Source: Pantanalinema sp. GBBB05 (GTDB lineage: Bacteria > Cyanobacteriota > Cyanobacteriia > Leptolyngbyales > Leptolyngbyaceae). From it: a stretch of 55,900 nt of DNA. Shown piece after piece: positions 34,926 to 44,489 of the stretch. Every line of letters starts with the position of its first letter. The stretch's first letter is position 1. The notes below the pieces were generated by a model. The model searched no databases and had not been told where the DNA came from. It worked only from the letters and a program-made list of their open reading frames with translations. A program made the position numbers and the translations under genes. The DNA lies in NCBI GenBank assembly GCA_016743235.1, contig VRZD01000043.1, positions 1 through 55,900 on the forward strand, read 5' to 3'.

Positions 34926-34939
34926 TAGGTAATTACCTA
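34926..34939 (+). promoter_or_regulatory. Palindrome over the rfpB ribosome-binding site
   Basis: TAGGTAATTACCTA (34926-34939) is a perfect 14-bp palindrome that includes the AGG Shine-Dalgarno element and the A of the rfpB ATG. It may be an operator for an autoregulating factor or may fold to hide the start. The rest of the 370-bp spacer (34570-34925) holds no gene I can see. Confidence 0.5.
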
Positions 34940-36954
34940 TGAGGATTTTATTAATCGAGGATGATGAAGTTGTTTCAGCCGCCTTAAAGAAGGTTTTAGG
35001 TGAACAACACTATACTGTGGATGTTGCCGCTGATGGGCAGATGGGTTGGGAGCTTGTGAAAGCTTTTACCTATGATTTAATTTTGCTAGATATAGTGTTA
35101 CCTAAGCTAGATGGAATCCAGCTATGTCAGCAGTTGCGGGCAAAAAAGCATCATACACCTGTGCTGATGCTGACAGCTCAAAGCTCCAGTACAGATATCG
35201 TAACTGGGTTCGAGGCAGGCGCAGATGATTATGTCGTCAAGCCTTTTGAACTCAGTGAGTTGCTGGCTCGCATTAGAGTGTTGCTACATCGTAGAGGCTC
35301 ACCTGAAAAGGACACTTTGGAATGGCTCAACCTGCGGCTAGACCCCAATATTTGTGAGGTGACTTACGAGGGTCAGGTGTTGCACCTGACTCCTAAAGAA
35401 TATCGGTTGCTGGAGTTGTTTATGCGAAATCAGCATCGGATGTTTACGCGGAGTGCCATTTTGGATCATTTATGGGGTTGTGAGGAGGCTCCACAAGAGG
35501 ATACGGTAACGGTTCACATCAAGGCACTCAGACAAAAGTTAAAACAGATTGGTGCCCCAAGCACTTTAATTGAAACGGTCTATGGTCAAGGTTATCGCCT
35601 CAAGCAATTGAAAACCACTTCGTCAGAGGCATCAACATCTCCAACTCCGGAGTCAACGATTCAACAACAGACACGAGAGCGTTTGGCAATTGTGTGGGAA
35701 AAGTATCGGGGATTAAGCTGTGATCGCCTGAAAACTCTGGAAAACGCTACAGCAATGTGGTTAGCTAATCCGCTCAGCAATGAGCAACGGCAAAAAGCGC
35801 GTGAGGTTGCTCACAAATTAGCGGGTGCATTAGGCATTTTTGGGTTTTTAGAAGGATCTGGATATGCCAGAGAAATTGAAGAGATTTACTTAGTCGGGGG
35901 CAGGTTAGATCGACCCCGATCGAGGCGACTGGTTCGTTTATTAAAGCGGTTGAAGGAGCTTTTAGAACAATCGGCAATCAGCAGTCAAACTGCGGCTAAC
36001 CCCTTAATGGATGCCAAGAGCAAATCGCAAAAGCAACTTCAGCGAAAAGAAGATGTATCGGCTATTTCGCTGTTGAGCGAGTGGAGCCAGTCCCCGCAAT
36101 ATGCCACAACATCTACCGCAGTGAGTAGCAACCCGCGATTGACTTCGCCTCCACTGCTTCTGGTTATAGATGATGCTGAATTGGCTCAACAGATTGTGCA
36201 ATTATCAGACGTTTATTCGATATCTGTGAAACTAACGTCTAATGTATCTGCGGTGAAACAACTCATCGCTAATCAGACCGTAGATATTCTGCTGCTGAAT
36301 TTGTTTCTCGCCAATGCTACAGAAGCAATGCTGCAAGTGCTGCTTGATGTGGTCAATTGTGTGCCGCCATTGCCTGTGTTGTTTTTCAGCGATCCAGATA
36401 ATTTGTTGAATCGGGTCAAAGTAGCTCGATTGACCTCCCACACGTTTTTACAGCGGGATCTGTCTCCGGAACAAATTCTGGACGTTGTCATGCAAGTGAG
36501 ATCGCACCAACAGTCCAGTAGTGCCAAACTGATGGTGGTGGACGATGATCCACAAGTGTTACTAACCCTACGAGCCTTGCTAGAACCTCTAGGATTAACG
36601 CTGTGTACGCTGAACAATCCATTACAGTTTTGGCACACCCTGGAGGAGTTTGCCCCTGATCTGCTGCTTTTAGATGTGAAAATGCCTGACCTCAACGGCA
36701 TTGATCTCTGTCGGGTGTTGCGCCATAGTTATCGCTGGAGCAAACTCCCAGTTTTGTTTTTAACTGCTCATGCAGATACCGCAATGGCAAATCAGATATT
36801 TGCCGCTGGTGCAAATGAGTGTCTGAGTAAGGCGATCGCTGATACAGATCTCGTTACACGAATTTCAAACCATCTAGAACAGTTGATGTTATTTCGAGGT
36901 CTCAGCGAGTATGCCAATCGCTGCCTCAATGTGCCCCGCCAACAGCTCGGGTAA
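34939..36954 (+). CDS. rfpB: RfpB: DNA-binding response regulator of far-red acclimation
   Basis: Master regulator candidate of FaRLiP. 671 aa in order: receiver 1 (1 to about 118; Asp51 in LILLDIVLP); winged helix (about 130-225; LTPKEYRLLELFMRNQHRMF, VTVHIKALRQKLKQIG); an HPt-like helical domain (about 245-345; AHKLAGALGIFGF with His); receiver 2, degenerate (about 400-515; LLLNLFLANA has Asn at the phospho-site); receiver 3 (about 530-650; Asp in LLLLDVKMP, acidic VDDD). The first 225 residues resemble CcaR. It is upstream of rfpA and rfpC. Phosphate is expected to pass RfpA-RfpC-RfpB. The far-red label rests on architecture plus the adjacent rfpA, rfpC and chlF. Confidence 0.88.
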   Translation: MRILLIEDDEVVSAALKKVLGEQHYTVDVAADGQMGWELVKAFTYDLILLDIVLPKLDGIQLCQQLRAKKHHTPVLMLTAQSSSTDIVTGFEAGADDYVVKPFELSELLARIRVLLHRRGSPEKDTLEWLNLRLDPNICEVTYEGQVLHLTPKEYRLLELFMRNQHRMFTRSAILDHLWGCEEAPQEDTVTVHIKALRQKLKQIGAPSTLIETVYGQGYRLKQLKTTSSEASTSPTPESTIQQQTRERLAIVWEKYRGLSCDRLKTLENATAMWLANPLSNEQRQKAREVAHKLAGALGIFGFLEGSGYAREIEEIYLVGGRLDRPRSRRLVRLLKRLKELLEQSAISSQTAANPLMDAKSKSQKQLQRKEDVSAISLLSEWSQSPQYATTSTAVSSNPRLTSPPLLLVIDDAELAQQIVQLSDVYSISVKLTSNVSAVKQLIANQTVDILLLNLFLANATEAMLQVLLDVVNCVPPLPVLFFSDPDNLLNRVKVARLTSHTFLQRDLSPEQILDVVMQVRSHQQSSSAKLMVVDDDPQVLLTLRALLEPLGLTLCTLNNPLQFWHTLEEFAPDLLLLDVKMPDLNGIDLCRVLRHSYRWSKLPVLFLTAHADTAMANQIFAAGANECLSKAIADTDLVTRISNHLEQLMLFRGLSEYANRCLNVPRQQLG

Positions 36955-37551
36955 GGGCAATCAGATTGATACAAGATATACACAAGAAGGACAGGAAGGG
37001 AAGCCTCAGAACGTAATGTTTTGTAAATATACCCAATGCATTCATCGGTTCTTCATGTTTTTTCTTTAGTCTTCTTAGTCATCTATTAAAGTTAGAGCTG
37101 ACCCCCGCTTGATGAAAAACCAGGATTATCGAATCATTTGTGGAGTGCTCTGTGCTCTACAGATGGGGATGACATACAAGGTGCGATCGCCATGCTGTTA
37201 AAGGTGACCGAAATGATTGTGTGATTCAAACAGCAACCGTTTTAATGCTGTGTAGAACAGTTTTTCTCGGTGTTGTTGTGGGGTGATCTGCTGCGCTTGG
37301 TTCAACCCGTTGCCAAGGTTAGCAAATCCCCATGGCGTTCTCGCTTGCGTTCCTTGCCGTTAGCTTAATTCATGTTAGCTCTAGACGCAAAGAAATATAA
37401 ATGAAACCGAAGCTTTATATCAAATTTCAGAAGTTAGGCAACATTTATTAAATCTTTATTAATAAACTCGTCAACGTCCCATAATTAATATCAAACCCGT
37501 CATCCGCCTCAAGTCAGATTTTGGCAGCCGCGATCGCCCTCCAAAACGCTT
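36955..37551. other. Long spacer between rfpB and rfpA
   Basis: 597 bp without a gene I can support. A 56-bp stretch (37012-37067) resembles the DNA upstream of chlF. A small ORF near 37110 (MKNQDYRIICGVLCALQMGM) has no recognisable content. The size of the gap and the element suggest rfpA-rfpC has its own promoter. Confidence 0.45.
37012..37067 (+). promoter_or_regulatory. Candidate far-red element A (rfpA side)
   Basis: 41 of 56 positions match 40745-40800 upstream of chlF without gaps. It begins CGTAATGTTTT and holds the shared core GGTTCTTCAT (37047-37056) plus a T-rich tail. It lies 58 bp beyond the rfpB stop and 484 bp ahead of rfpA. Confidence 0.55.
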
Positions 37552-40143
37552 ATGCAACCAAACTTTTCACTGCCAGTGTTTCCTCAATCCTCAGATCCGG
37601 GCAGATCAAGGCATCTGAATTCGTTTGAATGTCTTCTACATCGGATGATCGATCGCATCCGACAATCGCTAGAGTTACCTGACATTCTAATGACGACTGT
37701 TGCCGAGGTACGAGCATTTTTAAGTACCGATCGTGTCAAGATTTATCAATTTCAGCCTGACGAGAGTGGCGAAGTGGTAGCTGAAGCGATTTACAAAAAC
37801 CGCCTGCCGCCTCTCTTGGGGTGCAACTTTCCAGCCGAAGACATTCCTCCCGAAGCTAGAGAACTGTTTCTTCAAGCTCGTTGCCGCTCCATCGTGAATG
37901 TAGTATCTCGACAGATTGGGGTTAGCCCCCTAGAAAGCGAGGCAGGGACCGAGGATATCCGGTATCGTCCAGTTGATCCCTGCCATGCAGAATACTTAAC
38001 AGCGATGGGGGTACAGTCCTCTTTAGTTGTACCTATTTTAGATGGTGATCGCTTATGGGGATTGCTGGTTTCTCATCACAGCACCAGCTACCGCATTACC
38101 AAGCAAAAACTTCAGGTGATTCAACTGGTTGCTGATCAGGTTTCAGTGGCGATTGCCCAATCAAATCTGCTCGCTCAAGCCCGTCTGCGAGTTGCCCAAG
38201 AAGCTACCATTAACCAAATCGCGACTCTGCTTCATACCAACTCAGAAATGCGATTACAAGAAGCATTAGACCACGTGGTCTCAGCCCTGCAAGGTTCTGG
38301 TGGCAGACTCTATATTGCGTCTCAATCTGCGTATCACACGTTGCAGGTTGTCGTTTCTGGTAGCCAGCCTGTGCTTGATCAGGAGAATAGCGCTCTGTCT
38401 ACAGATCTGTCTTTAGAACAGCATCCTGATTGGTCAGCCTGGTTAGAAATGGAAGAACCACTCAACACAGATGGTGGAGTATGGGCGATCGCAGATATTT
38501 ATCAATCGGTAATGCCATCCAATCTGATCATGGCATTTTTGTTGGTGCCGGTACGCAGCTTGTTGGTTGTACGACTCCAATATCGGCAGCAGCTTTTGGG
38601 TTACCTCAGTATTTATCGAACTGCGATCGACACTGAACGGATTTGGGCAGGTCGGGTCGATCTCAATGATCCACGTCAGTTGCGTCCTCGTCAGTCATTT
38701 GAAATGTGGCGCGAACTGAAACAAGACCAGCCCAATCCGTGGACCGCAGCCAATATCGAATTAACGACTGCGATCGCTTATCACTTTTCCACCGCCATAT
38801 ATGAGAGTGGGCTTTACCAAAAAGTTTCAGCTCTCAACAAAAAACTCAAACGTGATATTCAACGATGCAAACAAGCAGAAATCGAAATTTCTGCCCTCAA
38901 CACCGAACTGGAGCAACGGGTATTAGAGCGTACAGCAGAACTACAAACGGCGAACGCTGAATTAGTGCGTCAAGTTACTGAACGAGAACAGCTTTTACAG
39001 CAGCGTCAACAGGCTGAAGCTCGTCTAGAGTCTCTCAGTCGCCAAAATGAACTAATTCTTAACTCTGCTGGTGAAGGCATTTATGGTCTTGATGCTCAAG
39101 GCAACATTACCTTTGCTAATCCGGCTACCGCGAAGATGTTGGGCTGCGAAGTTGAAGATCTGGTGGGCAAACCGATGCACACCTGCCTGAAGCATTCCAA
39201 ATCAGACAAAACACCCTACTTGCCTTCAGAAAGCCCCATTTTTAAAACGCTGCGAGAAGGGTCTGTGCAATCTCAAACAGAAGACCTGTTCGCTCGACAA
39301 GATGGCACCTATTTTCCAGTCGAATATGTCAGCAGCCCTATCCTAGAACAAGATCATATCACTGGTGCAGTAGTCATTTTTAAAGACATCACTGCCCGTC
39401 AATTGGTTGAACAAATGAAAGATGAATTTGTCTCGATCGTCAGCCATGAACTGCGGACCCCACTCACCTCAATTCGTAGCACGTTAGGGTTACTGGCAAG
39501 TGGTTGGCTTAAAAGCTATCCCGAAAAAAGCCAGCGGATGTTGGAAATTGCCTTTTCCAATACCAATCGTTTGGTGCGATTAATTAATGACATCCTGGAT
39601 ATTGAGCGCATCAAGTTTGGCAAAGTAACGATGGAAAAACGGTGCTGCAATGCCGCAGATTTGATGATGCAATCCGCCGATGCAATGCGGGCAATGGCTG
39701 AAAAAGCAGAGATTAACCTCTCTGTTACCCCGCTTGCCGTGGAGCTGCTAGCCGATCCGGATCGCATCATCCAAACGTTTACCAACCTACTTAGTAACGC
39801 TATTAAATTTTCACCCAATGGCAGTACGGTTTGGCTCAATGCAGAATTGCAGGCGACCGAACCGAGTGGGCAACGGGAATCAGATATACACTCGTCTGCT
39901 TACGTGATGTTCTCGGTGAAAGATCAAGGAAGTGGCATTCCAGAAGATAAATTAGAAACAATTTTTGACCAATTTCAACAGGTTGATGTATCCAATTCCC
40001 GGAGCCAGGGGGGCACTGGGTTAGGACTCACGATCTGTCGAGGAATCGTGCAGCAACATGGAGGACACATTTGGGTCGAGAGCACATTAGGCGAAGGCAG
40101 TACGTTCTATTTCACCCTCGCCCTCAATAAACCTTTTGTGTGA
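37552..40143 (+). CDS. rfpA: RfpA: knotless far-red phytochrome histidine kinase
   Basis: An 863-aa photoreceptor kinase without the N-terminal PAS/knot. GAF (about 35-210): bilin-binding Cys144 in VDPCHAEYLTAMGVQSSLVV, followed by the usual His. PHY (about 225-430) with the tongue motif PRQSF at 379-383. A coiled coil (about 435-505), a PAS domain (about 505-620; LILNSAGEGIYGLDAQGN), then HisKA (SHELRTPLTS, His632) and HATPase (GSGIPEDKLETIFDQFQQVD, GGTGLGLTICRGIV). It belongs to the class that senses red/far-red light for FaRLiP. It is followed 73 bp later by rfpC. Assigned from domain order and the adjacent rfpB, rfpC and chlF. Confidence 0.9.
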   Translation: MQPNFSLPVFPQSSDPGRSRHLNSFECLLHRMIDRIRQSLELPDILMTTVAEVRAFLSTDRVKIYQFQPDESGEVVAEAIYKNRLPPLLGCNFPAEDIPPEARELFLQARCRSIVNVVSRQIGVSPLESEAGTEDIRYRPVDPCHAEYLTAMGVQSSLVVPILDGDRLWGLLVSHHSTSYRITKQKLQVIQLVADQVSVAIAQSNLLAQARLRVAQEATINQIATLLHTNSEMRLQEALDHVVSALQGSGGRLYIASQSAYHTLQVVVSGSQPVLDQENSALSTDLSLEQHPDWSAWLEMEEPLNTDGGVWAIADIYQSVMPSNLIMAFLLVPVRSLLVVRLQYRQQLLGYLSIYRTAIDTERIWAGRVDLNDPRQLRPRQSFEMWRELKQDQPNPWTAANIELTTAIAYHFSTAIYESGLYQKVSALNKKLKRDIQRCKQAEIEISALNTELEQRVLERTAELQTANAELVRQVTEREQLLQQRQQAEARLESLSRQNELILNSAGEGIYGLDAQGNITFANPATAKMLGCEVEDLVGKPMHTCLKHSKSDKTPYLPSESPIFKTLREGSVQSQTEDLFARQDGTYFPVEYVSSPILEQDHITGAVVIFKDITARQLVEQMKDEFVSIVSHELRTPLTSIRSTLGLLASGWLKSYPEKSQRMLEIAFSNTNRLVRLINDILDIERIKFGKVTMEKRCCNAADLMMQSADAMRAMAEKAEINLSVTPLAVELLADPDRIIQTFTNLLSNAIKFSPNGSTVWLNAELQATEPSGQRESDIHSSAYVMFSVKDQGSGIPEDKLETIFDQFQQVDVSNSRSQGGTGLGLTICRGIVQQHGGHIWVESTLGEGSTFYFTLALNKPFV

Positions 40144-40216
40144 ATCGTTGCGGGGTTAAGCTGCATAACGATTTACGCATTTAATGAGAAAACTAAGGGT
40201 TAGGTATTGCAAATTT

Positions 40217-40585
40217 ATGAGCAAGCGTATCCTGATCATTGACGATGAACCAGATATTCGTGAAGCCACTCAGGTCTGCTTAGAAATTGCCAAAGGGTGG
40301 GAAGTCATCACGGCTAGCTCTAGTGCCGAAGGGTTGGCAAAAGCATTGGCTGAACAACCGGATGCTGTGCTGCTCGATATCATGATGCCAGATATAGATG
40401 GTCTTGCTACATTTGAGCGGTTGCAATCAAACCCAGCCACTCAACACATTCCGGTGATTTTGTTAACCGCGCAGGCGCAAGCGGTCGATCGCCGTCATTT
40501 TACCCAACTAGCTATCGCCGCTGTCATCATTAAACCCTATGACCCGCTTACCTTGGCAGAGGAAATTGCCGCTGTGCTGGCATAA
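40217..40585 (+). CDS. rfpC: RfpC: single-domain receiver
   Basis: A 122-aa CheY-like receiver (MSKRILIIDDEPDIREATQV; phospho-Asp in AVLLDIMMPDIDGL; Thr/Ala in VILLTAQAQ; Lys in IIKPYDP). No output domain. Start at ATG 40217 gives the standard receiver length and fits the spacing after rfpA. It probably carries phosphate between RfpA and the HPt-bearing RfpB. Order here is rfpB-rfpA-rfpC. Confidence 0.88.
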   Translation: MSKRILIIDDEPDIREATQVCLEIAKGWEVITASSSAEGLAKALAEQPDAVLLDIMMPDIDGLATFERLQSNPATQHIPVILLTAQAQAVDRRHFTQLAIAAVIIKPYDPLTLAEEIAAVLA

Positions 40586-40690
40586 AAAGAACCGCACTGA
40601 CTTTGCCCAGATCCCTTTTCCCAAAAAGTTGGGGATTAGGCGACGTGCAGCTCTGGAGAAAGACGGTTTTTGCACGAAGCGCACGTAAAA

Positions 40691-40800
40691 ATGGGTTCTT
40701 CAGCTTATCTCGAACTGACGTCAATCTACATTTCTTAAGAGAAGCGTAACGTTTTTTGTAGATCTTCAACGTCTTCATGGGTTCTTCATTTTTTATCTCT
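40691..40800 (+). promoter_or_regulatory. Candidate far-red element B: repeated ATGGGTTCTTCA upstream of chlF
   Basis: ATGGGTTCTTCA occurs exactly at 40691-40702 and 40777-40788, followed by TTATCTC a few bases later in both. The distal copy is in the 56-bp stretch (40745-40800) that matches 37012-37067 near rfpA. The second copy ends 160 bp before the chlF start. No gene occurs in 40586-40947. Confidence 0.6.
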
Positions 40801-40947
40801 ATCTTCACTAAATGTAAATCGTCGTAGTCAACAGGATTACAGCGAATCGATAAACTTTAACTGTAAAAAATTAGCCCGTCGCAGCTGTCTAGGAAACCTC
40901 GGCGACGGGCGAACTCCCACCTTTGCAAGTAAGGAGTCTATACCCTC

Positions 40948-42093
40948 ATGATGACACAATTTGGTCAGGAGGTCATCGTTGAGGATGGCAGTATTGCTGC
41001 CCCTCAATCCAATAGACCTGATCAAATCTCGATAACAGAAGCCCAGTCTCTCCCACGACGCCTATTGCTCTCTTGGGATCGCTTTTGTCGATGGGTGACC
41101 AGCACCGAAAACCGGATTTATATCGGCTGGTTTGGCATCCTGATGATTCCCTGCCTTTCCACTGCTGCGATCGTGTTTGTGATTGCCATGATTGCAGCAC
41201 CTCCTGTGGATGTAAGCGGTGCAGGCGAACTGCTTTCCGGTTCGTTATTAAGTGGTAATAACCTGATTACAGCTGCTGTTGTGCCGACTTCAGCTGCGAT
41301 CGGGTTACATTTTTATCCGATCTGGGAAGCGGCGTCGGTGCAAGAGTGGCTTGTCAATGGCGGCCCCTATCAACTCATCATCCTGCATTTTTTGATTGGC
41401 ATTATTTGCTATCAAGACCGGGAGTGGGAACTGAGTTATCGCCTGGGAATGCGTCCCTGGATCTCTCTAGCGTTTACAGCACCCGTTGCGGCGTGTGTGG
41501 CTGTGTTTTTGGTCTATCCAGTTGCTCAGGGCGGTTTTGCTTCTGGAATGCCTTTGGGGATTTCTGGTACGTTCACGTTCATGTTTTTGTTTGAAGCTGA
41601 GCATCACATTCTAATGAATCCGCTTCATCAAATTGGTGTTGCTGGGCTATTGGGCGGTGCTTTTCTGGCAGCGGTGCATGGCTCGTTAGTTACATCCACT
41701 CTGCTGCGAAAAACCAGCTCTGATGAATCGATCAACCTGGGCTATACCCTTGGACAACGAGGACCAACTTACAGCTTCTCGGCTGCCCAAACCTATCAGC
41801 AGCGGCTGTGGTGGAAGCAGATGAGCTTTCCTAATTCTCATACGGTTCACTTTTTGATGGCAGCCTTACCGGTTGCCGGAATCTGGTCAGCTGCTTTAGG
41901 CGTGGATATGGCAGCGTTTAATTTCGATAAGGTTTTGTTTCAAGAACCGTCTGCAATCCATAGACAGGGGCGCCCTATTCCAACTTGGGGAGATATGGTT
42001 TTCCTAGGTGATAGCGGCTTGGCAGCCCTACAGGAGAAAGCAGAGCATTCCTTTCCAGCAGAGCTGGTGAGTGAATTTGAAGTTTCCAGTTAG
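40948..42093 (+). CDS. chlF: ChlF: chlorophyll f synthase (D1-like, super-rogue PsbA)
   Basis: A 381-aa PsbA homologue that makes chlorophyll f in far-red light. It keeps D1 pigment-binding features: Tyr190 (TyrZ place), His219, the His of LHQIG, VHGSLV and HF. It lacks the water-splitting ligands: D170 place is Ser199, and the C-terminus reads LQEKAEHSFPAELV, so the H332 place is Gln and D342/A344 places are Glu/Val. QD at 156-157 (CYQDREWELSYRLGMRPW, where normal D1 has MG) is the reported ChlF signature. N-terminal 30 residues are unlike D1. It is the first gene of the photosynthetic part of the cluster, 16 bp before psaA2. Confidence 0.93.
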   Translation: MMTQFGQEVIVEDGSIAAPQSNRPDQISITEAQSLPRRLLLSWDRFCRWVTSTENRIYIGWFGILMIPCLSTAAIVFVIAMIAAPPVDVSGAGELLSGSLLSGNNLITAAVVPTSAAIGLHFYPIWEAASVQEWLVNGGPYQLIILHFLIGIICYQDREWELSYRLGMRPWISLAFTAPVAACVAVFLVYPVAQGGFASGMPLGISGTFTFMFLFEAEHHILMNPLHQIGVAGLLGGAFLAAVHGSLVTSTLLRKTSSDESINLGYTLGQRGPTYSFSAAQTYQQRLWWKQMSFPNSHTVHFLMAALPVAGIWSAALGVDMAAFNFDKVLFQEPSAIHRQGRPIPTWGDMVFLGDSGLAALQEKAEHSFPAELVSEFEVSS

Positions 42094-42109
42094 CAAAGGA
42101 GAATAGTGA

Positions 42110-44461
42110 ATGACGACGAGCCCTCCCGAGCAGAGGCAGAAAGCAAGAGTTGTCGTCGATAAAAATCCCGTACCCACTTCATTTGAGAAATGGGATCAAC
42201 CGGGTCACTTTGACCGCACTCTAGCACGGGGTCCCAAAACCACAACCTGGATTTGGAACCTCCATGCCAACGCTCATGACTTTGATAGTCATACCAGCGA
42301 TTTGCAGGACAATTCCCGCAAGATCTTTTCTGCACACTTTGGGCATCTTGCTGTTGTTTTTATCTGGCTCAGCGGCATGTACTTTCATGGCGCTAAGTTT
42401 TCCAATTTTTCTGCCTGGATGGCAGATCCAATTCATATTAAACCCAGCGCTCAGGTTGTTTGGCCCATTGTCGGTCAAGATATCTTGAATGCCGATGTAG
42501 GAGGTGGTTTTCATGGTATTCAAATCACCTCTGGATTATTCCAAATGTGGCGAGCAGCAGGGTTTACCAATGAGTTTCAGCTCTATTGCACGGCTATTGG
42601 TGCATTAGTAATGGCTGGCTTGATGCTGTTTGCGGGCTGGTTTCACTACCATGTCAGCGCTCCTAAATTGGAATGGTTCCGCAATTGGGAATCCATGATG
42701 AACCACCACCTGGCAGGGTTACTGGGGTGTGGTGCATTAGGATGGGCAGGTCACCAAATTCATGTTGCCCTCCCCACCAATGAACTGTTAGATCGAGGGG
42801 TTGCAATTCGGGATATTCCACTGCCTCACGAATTCATTCTCAATCCCAAATTAATGGCGGATATATATCCCAGTTTTGCGAAAGGATTAACTCCCTTTTT
42901 TACCCTCAATTGGGCTGAATACTCGGATTTTCTGACCTTTAAGGGTGGGCTGAATCCGGTTACAGGTGGGCTATGGCTAACCGATACAGCTCATCATCAT
43001 CTAGCGATCGCCGTTCTATTTATCATTGCAGGTCACTTTTATCGCACCAATTGGGGCATTGGTCACACCTTCAGAGAGTTGCTAGACGATGCCAGAACTC
43101 CCAAGATGTTCCCCTTGTTCAATTTTATTGGACCTGTGGGGCATAAGGGTCTCGATAAAATCTTCGAGACATCCTGGCATGCCAACTTAGCCATCCACTT
43201 GGTGCAGTTTGGCACAGCTAGCTTGCTCGTAGCACACCACATGTATGCGATGCCGCCTTATCCGTATCTAGCAACGGACTATGCCACCGTCACCTCGCTA
43301 TTCACTCATCATATGTGGATTGCAGGCTTCTGTATTGTCGGGGGAGCGGCGCATGCAGGTATTTTCTTGGTCAGAGACTATAATCCGGCTGATCACGTCA
43401 ACAATGTGCTAGACCGAGTGCTTCGACACCGAGATGCGATTGTCTCCCACTTGGCCTGGGTATGTCAGTTTCTCGGCTTCCATAGCTTTGCGATGTACTG
43501 TCATAACGACACTATGCGGGCATTTGGTCGCCCTCAAGACATGTTCTCTGATACAGGTATTCAGCTTCAGCCTATCTTTGCCCAGTGGATACAGCATATT
43601 CACACCGCTGCTGTGGGTGCGACACAAGCGGCTCAACCCTTGGGAGATGTTTTTGGTGGGCTGCACCATATCGAGCTAGGTGGGTTAGGGGTCACGGCTC
43701 CTAATATCCTAGGACCCGTCAGCTATGCCTGGGGCGGTGGAGTTGTTGCGGTTGGCGGTAAAGTTGCAATGATGCCCATTCCCTTGGGGACAGCAGATTT
43801 CATGATTCACCACATTCATGCGTTCACTATCCATGTGACATGTTTGGTGCTGCTGAAAGGGGTGTTGTTTGCCCGCAGTTCGCGCTTGATTCCAGATAAG
43901 GCTGAGCTTGGATTCCGCTTCCCCTGCGATGGTCCGGGGCGTGGCGGCACCTGTCAGGTTTCTGGTTGGGATCATGTGTTCATCGGGTTGTTCTGGATGT
44001 ATAACTCGTTTTCGATGATCATTTTCCACTTCTTCTGGAAGATGCAATCGGATGTATGGGGGACGGTAAACGCAGACGGCACGATCTCTCACATTACAGC
44101 GGGTAACTTTGCCACATCATCGATTACCAATAATGGTTGGCTGCGTGACTTCCTCTGGGCACAGTCGAGTCAAGTGATCTCGTCCTACGGCTCTGCGTTG
44201 TCTGCCTACGGAATCATCTTCCTGGGTGCCCATTTTGTCTTTGGCTTTAGTCTTATGTTCTTGTTTAGCGGTCGTGGCTATTGGCAAGAACTGATTGAGT
44301 CGATCGTCTGGGCTCATAACAAGCTGAGAATTGCTCCAGCCATCCAACCCCGCGCTTTGAGCATTACTCATGGTCGGGCAGTGGGTGCGGCGCATTATCT
44401 GTTGGGAGGAATTGTGACCACTTGGGCGTTCTTCCTCGCACGAATGGCAGCACTTGGATGA
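42110..44461 (+). CDS. psaA2: Photosystem I core PsaA, far-red paralogue
   Basis: A 783-aa reaction-centre subunit, with 11 hydrophobic segments expected. The 4Fe-4S F(X) loop FPCDGPGRGGTC is intact, as are many chlorophyll-ligating His. It begins MTTSPPEQRQKARVVVDKNP; AAAGGAG precedes ATG 42110. It forms the PSI heterodimer with PsaB2. Far-red paralogues carry changes that hold chlorophyll f. I call it the paralogue by its place after chlF and not by listing residues. A house-keeping psaAB pair is expected elsewhere in the genome. Confidence 0.95.
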   Translation: MTTSPPEQRQKARVVVDKNPVPTSFEKWDQPGHFDRTLARGPKTTTWIWNLHANAHDFDSHTSDLQDNSRKIFSAHFGHLAVVFIWLSGMYFHGAKFSNFSAWMADPIHIKPSAQVVWPIVGQDILNADVGGGFHGIQITSGLFQMWRAAGFTNEFQLYCTAIGALVMAGLMLFAGWFHYHVSAPKLEWFRNWESMMNHHLAGLLGCGALGWAGHQIHVALPTNELLDRGVAIRDIPLPHEFILNPKLMADIYPSFAKGLTPFFTLNWAEYSDFLTFKGGLNPVTGGLWLTDTAHHHLAIAVLFIIAGHFYRTNWGIGHTFRELLDDARTPKMFPLFNFIGPVGHKGLDKIFETSWHANLAIHLVQFGTASLLVAHHMYAMPPYPYLATDYATVTSLFTHHMWIAGFCIVGGAAHAGIFLVRDYNPADHVNNVLDRVLRHRDAIVSHLAWVCQFLGFHSFAMYCHNDTMRAFGRPQDMFSDTGIQLQPIFAQWIQHIHTAAVGATQAAQPLGDVFGGLHHIELGGLGVTAPNILGPVSYAWGGGVVAVGGKVAMMPIPLGTADFMIHHIHAFTIHVTCLVLLKGVLFARSSRLIPDKAELGFRFPCDGPGRGGTCQVSGWDHVFIGLFWMYNSFSMIIFHFFWKMQSDVWGTVNADGTISHITAGNFATSSITNNGWLRDFLWAQSSQVISSYGSALSAYGIIFLGAHFVFGFSLMFLFSGRGYWQELIESIVWAHNKLRIAPAIQPRALSITHGRAVGAAHYLLGGIVTTWAFFLARMAALG

Positions 44462-44489
44462 GGATTTTAGGTCTTAGATTGTAGAGTTT

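Noticed and set aside
40948..42093. A normal psbA (D1) gene
   Set aside because: The water-oxidation ligands are replaced and the QD signature is present, and it stands in a chlF-type position after rfpC.
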